Source of the DNA: HRBIN35 sp036741875
GTDB taxonomy: Bacteria; Patescibacteriota; Minisyncoccia; UBA6257; HR35
Length of the DNA stretch: 19,457 nt
Reading direction: 5' to 3'
NCBI GenBank assembly: GCA_036741875.1
Contig: DAINRM010000008.1
Span: 1-19,457 of the forward strand
Shown here: positions 15,050 through 19,457 of the stretch, piece after piece
How positions within the stretch are numbered: position 1 is the stretch's first letter
How the letters are laid out: each line of letters starts with the position of its first letter
The notes under the pieces: model-generated
Databases searched by the model: none
Told to the model about the DNA's origin: nothing
What the model saw: the letters and a program-made list of their open reading frames with translations, nothing else
Position numbers and translations under genes: made by a program

Positions 15050-15070
15050 TCTCTAAAAAATTTTTAGAGA
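15050..15070. repeat. Perfect inverted repeat (10-bp arms, TCTCTAAAAA / TTTTTAGAGA)
   Basis: The arms 15050-15059 and 15061-15070 are perfect reverse complements around a single A. A second short inverted repeat, CCTC-AC-GAGG, lies at 15075-15084. They sit in the 104-bp gap between the hydrolase stop and the small zinc-protein gene. The first could form an RNA hairpin at the end of the hydrolase transcript, or be a protein-binding site upstream of the small gene's promoter. It lacks a following U-tract on either strand, so it is not a standard intrinsic terminator. Confidence 0.5.
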
Positions 15071-15111
15071 AGACCCTCACGAGGTTTGAATTTATTTTAA
15101 CATAAAATTTT

Positions 15112-15861
15112 TTAAAAAGAAAGTCTTTCTAAAAGAAAGTTATAAATAATTTCTTTTACTTGTGGATTGGTATCAAAATAAGTTGTTCCGTGTCCTCCTT
15201 TTTCAAAAATAATCAAGGTTGAAGAAGGGTGTTTTTCTCTAAACCACTCAAATCCTTTTAAAGCCATTTCTTGATCATCTTTAGAAGAAATAACTAAAAT
15301 TTTTGAATCTAAATCTTTTTTATAAAAATTGTCTAAAATAAGACCTCGATAATTATAACCAGGAGAAAGTAAAACTACTGCTTTTATAGACTCATTTTCT
15401 GTTAAGAATTGGTAAGCCAAATTGGCTCCGATACTTGCTCCTATAAGAAATTGTCTATCTTTACTAAATCCTTCTTTTTCTAAAAAATTACTGGCGGCTT
15501 CAACATCTTTTATAGATTTCTTTTCTTCATCTTCTGTAAATTTCATGTAATCTAAAATTCCTGAAGGAGATTCTGTGCTTTCACCGTGACCACGAAGATC
15601 AATAGAAAGTAAAGTAAAACCTTTTTCTTGAAGAAATTTAGCGACATCATCAAAGCTTTCTTTTGTTTTTGGTCTCATATGAATTAAAATACCAGCAAAC
15701 TTTGATTCCTTATTTGGATAATAATTAGCAAAAATTTTGACTCCGTCAGAAGTAATAAAATTAACTTTTCTAACTTCTGTCATTTTAAATTTTGATCTGT
15801 AAAAAAATAATAAGGATAGGAAGGGGATTAAGATAAAAGCTAAAAGAAAAAATTTTTTCAT
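15112..15861 (-). CDS. Membrane-anchored or exported alpha/beta hydrolase
   Basis: This 249-residue serine hydrolase most resembles the dienelactone hydrolase/lysophospholipase group. Residues 1-22 form a hydrophobic N-terminal segment (KKFFLLAFILIPFLSLLFF), without an obvious cleavage site or lipobox Cys, so a membrane anchor or signal peptide is likely. The nucleophile elbow GASIG (141-145) gives Ser143. LLSIDLRGHGES (84-95) is the oxyanion-side strand and loop. SSKDD (192-196) supplies the acid (Asp195 or Asp196) and GGHG (222-225) supplies His224. The substrate is unknown. The ATG lies only 7 nt after the tRNA-Leu 3' end with no -10 box between, so the mRNA is probably released from a tRNA-containing precursor. 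Confidence 0.88.
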   Translation of the reverse strand: MKKFFLLAFILIPFLSLLFFYRSKFKMTEVRKVNFITSDGVKIFANYYPNKESKFAGILIHMRPKTKESFDDVAKFLQEKGFTLLSIDLRGHGESTESPSGILDYMKFTEDEEKKSIKDVEAASNFLEKEGFSKDRQFLIGASIGANLAYQFLTENESIKAVVLLSPGYNYRGLILDNFYKKDLDSKILVISSKDDQEMALKGFEWFREKHPSSTLIIFEKGGHGTTYFDTNPQVKEIIYNFLLERLSF

Positions 15862-15868
15862 TCATTTG

Positions 15869-15953
15869 TGCCCGGGGAGGGAGTCGAACCCTCACGGCCT
15901 CTTCGGCCACCAGGTTTTAAGCCTGGCGCGTCTGCCAATTCCGCCACCCGGGC
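15869..15953 (-). tRNA. tRNA-Leu (anticodon TAA)
   Basis: The 85-nt gene folds with acceptor stem GCCCGGG (15953-15947) and CCCGGGC (15876-15870), anticodon stem CCAGG/CCTGG with loop CTTAAAA (anticodon TAA), a long class II variable arm TGGCCGAAGAGGCCGT, and T arm GAGGG-TTCGACT-CCCTC. The discriminator is A, as expected for Leu, and no CCA is encoded. It is about 68% G+C by hand count. It lies 12 nt after tRNA-Ile. Confidence 0.97.
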
Positions 15954-15965
15954 AAAAATAAAATT

Positions 15966-16037
15966 TGCGCGCGGGAGGGATCGAACCTCCGACCTCGGTC
16001 TTATCAGGACCGCGCTCTACCACTGAGCTACGCGCGC
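15966..16037 (-). tRNA. tRNA-Ile (anticodon GAT)
   Basis: The 72-nt gene folds with acceptor stem GCGCGCG (16037-16031) and CGCGCGC (15973-15967), D arm GCTC/GAGC, anticodon stem CGGTC/GACCG with loop CTGATAA (anticodon GAT), and T arm GGAGG-TTCGATC-CCTCC. The discriminator is A and no CCA is encoded. It is about 67% G+C by hand count. It lies 4 nt after tRNA-Asp. Confidence 0.97.
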
Positions 16038-16041
16038 TTTG

Positions 16042-16116
16042 CGCGGGCGACCGGATTTGAACCGGCGACCTCCGGCGTGACAGGCCGGCGTTCTGACCAG
16101 GCTGAACTACGCCCGC
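16042..16116 (-). tRNA. tRNA-Asp (anticodon GTC)
   Basis: The 75-nt gene folds with acceptor stem GCGGGCG (16116-16110) and CGCCCGC (16049-16043), anticodon stem CCGGC/GCCGG with loop CTGTCAC (anticodon GTC), and T arm GCCGG-TTCAAAT-CCGGT. The discriminator is G, the Asp identity base, and no CCA is encoded. Its first base directly follows the clpP stop codon, so it must be cut out of a clpP transcript or be made from a promoter inside clpP. About 71% G+C by hand count. Confidence 0.97.
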
Positions 16117-16740
16117 TTATTTTACTTCTCCTCTCTTTTTTATTATTTTATCAATAATTCCATATTCTTTTGCTTCCTCAGCATTCATCCAAAAATCTCT
16201 ATCAGTGTCTTTTTCAATTACTTCAAGGGGTTTTCCTGTATGAAATGATAAAATTTGATTAACGCGATTTTTTAAATTACTGAGGTGTCTGGCAGTAATT
16301 TCGATGTCTTTTACTTGTCCGGTAATGCCTGGCTCAGAAATCCAGATTTGATGAATTAAAATTTGTGAATTTGGTAAAGCTAATCTTTTCCCTTTAGCAC
16401 CGGCAGCTAAGAGAAGAGCCGCTGAAGAAGCAGCTAAACCAACAGCAATGGTTTGGACATCTGGTTTAATAAACTGCATTGTATCATAAATAGCTAAAGC
16501 ATCACTTACACTTCCTCCAGGGCTATTTATATAAAGATAGATATCCTTTTCTGGATTTTCGTGTTCTAAAAAAAGCATTTGAGCGATCACTAAATTAGAT
16601 ACAGTGTTATCGATCGGCATACCCAGAAAAATTATTCTTTCTTTGAGAAGTCTCGAATAAATATCATAAGCTCTTTCACCATATTTTCCTTGCTCAATAA
16701 CAATAGGTACAAGCTGGTTTAAAATTTTTCTGAGGTTCAT
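16117..16740 (-). CDS. clpP: ATP-dependent Clp protease proteolytic subunit ClpP
   Basis: ClpP forms the tetradecameric serine-protease barrel that degrades substrates unfolded by ClpX or ClpC-type ATPases. The 207-residue protein has the normal length and the N-terminal LVPIVIEQG...GERAYDIYSRLLKERIIFLG. The catalytic triad is Ser105 (GLAASSAALLLAAG, 101-114), His130 (ILIHQ) and Asp182 (DRDFWMNAEEA). INSPGGSVSDALAIYDTMQ (71-89) lines the substrate groove. The residue after the nucleophile is Ser instead of the usual Met. TATAAT at 16752-16747 puts the predicted +1 exactly on the ATG. The TAA stop (16119-16117) abuts tRNA-Asp with no spacer. Confidence 0.97.
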   Translation of the reverse strand: MNLRKILNQLVPIVIEQGKYGERAYDIYSRLLKERIIFLGMPIDNTVSNLVIAQMLFLEHENPEKDIYLYINSPGGSVSDALAIYDTMQFIKPDVQTIAVGLAASSAALLLAAGAKGKRLALPNSQILIHQIWISEPGITGQVKDIEITARHLSNLKNRVNQILSFHTGKPLEVIEKDTDRDFWMNAEEAKEYGIIDKIIKKRGEVK

Positions 16741-16742
16741 AA

Positions 16743-17327
16743 TTAAATTATAGCAAATTTTTTAAAAGAAAAGTAGAGCAGAAAAAGAAGTAAAAGATTT
16801 ATAAAAAGAGGTGGGTTTACAAGATAAAAAAGAAAATAAAATTCCAAAAAAACAAAAGTAAAAATTAATGCTTCAAGAGTTGGTTTTTTAAAAATAAAAA
16901 GATAAAAGTAAAGAAGCCAAAACATTAAAAAAATAAAACTAAGATTAAAACTAAATTGGTGAGGAAAATAAAGCAAAGTAAAGGGGAAAAAAGAAAAAAG
17001 AAGATAAATGCTTAATTTTACTTTTTTAAAATAAAGGTAGCTTAAAAGAAGAAAGAAAAGAAAAAAGAAATTTTTATAAAAAGGTAAAAAATTTAAAAAC
17101 GAAAAAAGAAAGGTATAGGGTAAAGAAAAAAAAGGACTTCCTCGAAGATGCCATACCAGCAAAAATATTAAAAAAGGAAAAAGGAAACTTTTATATAAAT
17201 TTTGAGAAGGAAAATAAAAAAAGAAAGTAATTAAAATCAAAGAGAAAAAATTAAAATATTCCTTAAATATCAAGGTTTTGAACTTCAAGAGCGTGTTTTT
17301 CAATAAATCTTTTTCTTGGTTCGACAT
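16743..17327 (-). CDS. Phe-rich polytopic membrane protein, unknown function
   Basis: I do not recognise this 194-residue protein. About 50 of 194 residues are Phe, and much of the rest is Leu, Tyr and Ile. Some six or more hydrophobic segments are visible, with short Lys-rich loops (FKK, YKN, KKVK, FKKP). It lies between gyrB and clpP on the same strand. From the first ATG (17327) it would overlap the 3' end of gyrB by 65 bp. A TTG nearer the gyrB stop, reading on into IFKEYFNFF, is a plausible later start and would remove most of the overlap, so the start is uncertain. The last codons (FAII-stop) carry the clpP -10 box. The extreme composition gives a polypurine plus strand. Confidence 0.65.
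   Translation of the reverse strand: MSNQEKDLLKNTLLKFKTLIFKEYFNFFSLILITFFFYFPSQNLYKSFLFPFLIFLLVWHLRGSPFFSLPYTFLFSFLNFLPFYKNFFFLFFLLLSYLYFKKVKLSIYLLFSFFPFTLLYFPHQFSFNLSFIFLMFWLLYFYLFIFKKPTLEALIFTFVFLEFYFLFYLVNPPLFINLLLLFLLYFSFKKFAII
16747..16752 (-). promoter_or_regulatory. Extended -10 promoter (TGCTATAAT) of clpP
   Basis: TATAAT reads 16752 to 16747 on the minus strand, preceded by TGC (extended -10). It lies inside the last codons of the upstream membrane protein gene. The predicted +1 is 16740, the A of the clpP ATG, giving a fully leaderless mRNA. Confidence 0.7.
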
Positions 17328-19179
17328 CTTGGCCCATTAAAATGGTAAATAAACGATCTGCTTCTTCTGCATCTTTGATAGTTACTTTTTTTAAGATTCT
17401 TTTTTCAGGATTTAAAGTTGTTTCCCAAAGTTCTTCAGGATTCATTTCTCCTAAACCTTTATATCTTTGAACATCAATATTTACCCTTTTTTGAGAAAGT
17501 TTTTTTAAAATTTCATCTTTCTCTGTATCAGAGTAAGCATAATAAATTTCTTTACCTGCTTGAATTTTATAAAGAGGGGGTTGAGCAATATAAACATGAC
17601 CATTTTCGATCAAAGGTCGAAGGTAACGATAGAATAAAGTTAAAATGAGTGTCCGGATATGGGAACCATCGGTGTCAGCATCCGTAGCAATAATTACTTT
17701 TGAATATCTTAAGTTTTCTAAGTTAAAATCTTTGCCGAAGCCTGTGCCTAAAGCAATAATTACGTTTTTAATTTCTTCTGATTTTAAAATTTTAGCTAAA
17801 CTAGCTTTTTCTACATTTAAAATTTTTCCTTTAAGAGGAAGAACAGCTTGAAATCTTCTATCTCTACCTTGTTTTGCTGATCCTCCTGCAGATTCACCTT
17901 CAACAATAAAAAGTTCTCTTTCTTCTGGATTTCTTGAAGAACAATCAGCCAATTTGCCAGATAAGGTAAGAGAGGCCTGAATTCTTTTTTTAAGAACTGC
18001 TTCTTTAGCTTCCTTAGCTGCTTTTCTAGCTTCAATATTAATTAAAACTCTATTTAAAATAACCTTAGCTTTTTCTGGATTTTTATGCAACCATTCAATT
18101 AATTTTTCACTTATAGAATTTTCTACAAAGCTTTTAACTTCAGGATTACCTAATTTTGCTTTTGTTTGACCCTCAAATTGAGGTTCAGAAATTTTAAGAG
18201 AAAGAATAGCTACAAGACCTCCTTTAACATCTTCTTGAGTTAAAGAAATCTCTTTTCCTTTAAAAGCACCTATTTCTTCGCCTACTTTGGAAAAAGCTTT
18301 TACAAGAGCATTATGAAAACCAAGAGCATGAGTTCCACCTTCAGGATTTAAAATGTTATTTGTAAAAAAGTATTCTATAGTTTCTTGATGTTCAAGATAG
18401 GTGAAAATAACTTTTAATTCTTTATCAGCTTCTTCGACTTCACATTCAAAAAAACCTTCAAAAAGAGGATGTCTTGAAAATAAAAGATGTTTTAAAAAAG
18501 CTTGAAGTCCTTTCTCAAAATAAAAGCTATAAAAAAAAGTTTCTTCTCTTTCATCAATAAAGTTAATTCTTACACCTGGAGTTAGATAAGCTTGATGTTT
18601 TAAATATTCTAAAATTCTTTCTCTTTCAAATTTTATTTCTGGAAAAATCTCTGGATCTGGTTCAAAAATAATTGTTGTCCCCGTCTCATTTGTTTTTCTC
18701 CCTCTTTTAAGTGGTGTAATTGGTTTTCCCTTTTTATATTCCTGGCTCCATTCAAACCCATCTCTTTTAACAATAGCTTTTAAATATTTAGAAAGAGCGT
18801 TAACAACAGAAGCACCAACGCCATGAAGCCCACCGGAGACCTTATAAACTTTATGAGAAAATTTACCGCCAGCATGAAGCGTTGTCATTACTGTTTCTAG
18901 AGCAGATTTTTTTGTTTTAGGATGAATATCTACAGGAATACCTCTTCCATCATCAGAGACAATAACTCTATTTCCTTTTTCTAACTTAACTTCAATATTT
19001 TTGGCATAACCAGCAAGTGCTTCATCGATGCTATTATTTACAATCTCCCAAATTAAATGATGGAGACCATCAAGTCCTGTTCCGCCGATATACATTCCCG
19101 GTCTTTTTCTTACTGCTTCAACTCCTTCTAAAACTTGAATATTTTCAGCCCTGTATTCTGGATCAATTTTTTTTGCCAT
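17263..19179 (-). CDS. gyrB: DNA gyrase subunit B
   Basis: GyrB is the ATPase subunit of the type IIA topoisomerase that introduces negative supercoils. The 638-residue protein has the GHKL ATP-binding domain: EIVNNSIDEA (45-54), DDGRGIP (76-82) and GGLHGVGASVVNALS (116-130). It also has the transducer lysine loop QTKAKLGN (338-345) and the TOPRIM domain: EGESAGGSA (427-435), PLKGKILNVEKA (448-459) and DADTDGSH (500-507) with the Mg-binding acidic residues. It ends with QRYKGLGEMNPEELWETT and a short tail. The length is typical of non-proteobacterial GyrB. ParE is the alternative; the IEKHA ending and overall layout favour GyrB. Its 3' end may overlap the membrane protein gene. It is divergent from the secreted protein gene across 108 bp. 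Confidence 0.95.
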   Translation of the reverse strand: MAKKIDPEYRAENIQVLEGVEAVRKRPGMYIGGTGLDGLHHLIWEIVNNSIDEALAGYAKNIEVKLEKGNRVIVSDDGRGIPVDIHPKTKKSALETVMTTLHAGGKFSHKVYKVSGGLHGVGASVVNALSKYLKAIVKRDGFEWSQEYKKGKPITPLKRGRKTNETGTTIIFEPDPEIFPEIKFERERILEYLKHQAYLTPGVRINFIDEREETFFYSFYFEKGLQAFLKHLLFSRHPLFEGFFECEVEEADKELKVIFTYLEHQETIEYFFTNNILNPEGGTHALGFHNALVKAFSKVGEEIGAFKGKEISLTQEDVKGGLVAILSLKISEPQFEGQTKAKLGNPEVKSFVENSISEKLIEWLHKNPEKAKVILNRVLINIEARKAAKEAKEAVLKKRIQASLTLSGKLADCSSRNPEERELFIVEGESAGGSAKQGRDRRFQAVLPLKGKILNVEKASLAKILKSEEIKNVIIALGTGFGKDFNLENLRYSKVIIATDADTDGSHIRTLILTLFYRYLRPLIENGHVYIAQPPLYKIQAGKEIYYAYSDTEKDEILKKLSQKRVNIDVQRYKGLGEMNPEELWETTLNPEKRILKKVTIKDAEEADRLFTILMGQDVEPRKRFIEKHALEVQNLDI

Positions 19180-19210
19180 AATTTAAAAATCTTATTAATT
19201 TTCAAATAAA

Positions 19211-19216
19211 ATTTTA
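19211..19216 (-). promoter_or_regulatory. Candidate extended -10 (TGGTAAAAT) for gyrB
   Basis: TAAAAT reads 19216 to 19211 on the minus strand, preceded by TGG. The predicted +1 is about 19204, leaving a 24-25 nt leader with no Shine-Dalgarno motif. A weaker TAAGAT lies close enough for a nearly leaderless start. gyrB is therefore the one unit start here that may not follow the leaderless pattern. Confidence 0.4.
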
Positions 19217-19273
19217 CCATAAAAAATTAAACGCATCTTTCCACAAAAATTTAAAAAAAACAAAAAATTTATT

Positions 19274-19279
19274 TATAAT
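19274..19279 (+). promoter_or_regulatory. -10 box (TATAAT) of the secreted protein gene
   Basis: A perfect TATAAT at 19274-19279 predicts +1 at about 19286, two bases before the ATG at 19288. No clear -35 is visible. Confidence 0.65.
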
Positions 19280-19287
19280 TAAAGAAA

Positions 19288-19457
19288 ATGAGAAAATTTT
19301 TATTTGGAGTTTTGTTAGGATTCTTTTTAAGTTTAGCTTTTTCTATTTTTGCTTGGGTTAATCCTCCTGGAAATCCTCCTTCAGGTGGTGGTGTTATTCA
19401 AACAGATAGCTTTGGCTTAAAAATTATTACCTCTACCCAAATAACAAGCGGAAATTT
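19288..19457 (+). CDS. Start of a secreted, Pro/Gly-rich surface protein (truncated by window edge)
   Basis: The frame is open from the ATG at 19288 to the right edge (56 codons visible). It starts MRKFLFGVLLGFFLSLAFSI, a signal peptide with basic N-terminus and hydrophobic core. It then reads FAWVNPPGNPPSGGG, a Pro/Gly-rich linker, and a Ser/Thr-rich stretch with beta character. From memory, exported proteins of Parcubacteria often show an AWxxPxxxPPxxN linker after the signal peptide, so this is likely a Sec-exported cell-surface or pilin-like repeat protein. The mature domain is outside the window and no function can be assigned. It is divergent from gyrB. Confidence 0.75.
   Translation, partial: MRKFLFGVLLGFFLSLAFSIFAWVNPPGNPPSGGGVIQTDSFGLKIITSTQITSGN

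Noticed and set aside
14885..15067. Plus-strand open frame of 60 codons
   Set aside because: It is antisense to the zinc-binding protein gene, which has four well-placed metal ligands. The plus frame shows no recognisable pattern.
15050..15070. Inverted repeat as an intrinsic terminator
   Set aside because: The stem is mostly A/T and no U-tract follows it on either strand.
15869..16116. tRNA cluster as an integration or attachment site
   Set aside because: No integrase, direct repeat of a tRNA 3' end or foreign-looking gene lies next to it.
16743..17260. Polypurine plus strand as a non-coding regulatory or triplex-forming tract
   Set aside because: The purine bias is explained by an open minus-strand frame rich in Phe codons with regular Lys-rich loops, so coding is the simpler reading.
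17418..18035. Three short open frames (two plus, one minus) within gyrB
   Set aside because: All lie inside a complete, well-conserved GyrB reading frame and have shadow-like composition.

Overview
This is a gene-dense, strongly A/T-rich window. Coding sequence looks to be roughly 30% G+C by eye. It most likely comes from a Patescibacteria/CPR bacterium, Parcubacteria-like. The reasons are the very compact layout, short overlapping genes, the ribosomal protein S9 tail of the KARKAPQW type, a SecA with an insertion after the first ATPase motif, a MurG with an HDSDSIPG-type motif, and a secreted protein whose signal peptide is followed by a Pro/Gly-rich linker. Four tRNA genes are about 67-71% G+C by hand count, with all-G/C acceptor stems, in this A/T-rich background. 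That suggests a thermophile, which is an inference.

Layout. On the minus strand at the left edge lie a Mn-type superoxide dismutase (cut by the edge) and an FMN reductase in one transcription unit. Then come a small conserved hypothetical gene and tRNA-Phe. Next is a minus-strand unit murG - small membrane protein - rplU - secA. murG is divergent from a plus-strand polyprenyl-phosphate sugar-1-phosphate transferase. That gene converges on, and overlaps by 21 bp, a second minus-strand block (reading right to left: serS - archease - pfkB-family kinase - polysaccharide flippase - rplM - rpsI - ftsW - sugar-nucleotide epimerase). serS is divergent from an FtsQ/DivIB-like gene across only 23 bp. 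A 51-residue zinc-binding protein, an alpha/beta hydrolase, tRNA-Leu, tRNA-Ile, tRNA-Asp, clpP, a Phe-rich membrane protein and gyrB follow, all on the minus strand. At the right edge a plus-strand secreted protein begins.

Functions fit together as envelope and division (MurG, FtsW, FtsQ-like, SecA), surface-glycan export (sugar transferase, epimerase, flippase), translation (L13, S9, L21, SerS, tRNAs), genome and protein maintenance (GyrB, ClpP), RNA repair (archease) and oxygen defence (SOD, flavin reductase). All four tRNA genes lack an encoded CCA.

The most striking unlisted pattern is promoter architecture. At nearly every place where a new transcription unit should start, a TATAAT/TAAAAT/TATAAA hexamer sits 6-13 nt before the ATG. 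This puts the predicted +1 at, or a few bases before, the start codon (predicted 5' leaders of 0-7 nt). Starts inside operons lack such a hexamer, and Shine-Dalgarno motifs are generally absent. This predicts largely leaderless mRNAs. Linked oddities are a single palindromic -10 serving serS and the ftsQ-like gene in both directions, a tRNA-Asp that begins on the base after the clpP stop codon, and protein genes starting 7 and 17 nt after tRNA 3' ends. I saw no CRISPR array, insertion sequence, prophage or obvious defence system. No gap exceeds 300 bases once the small gene at 14852-15007 is counted.
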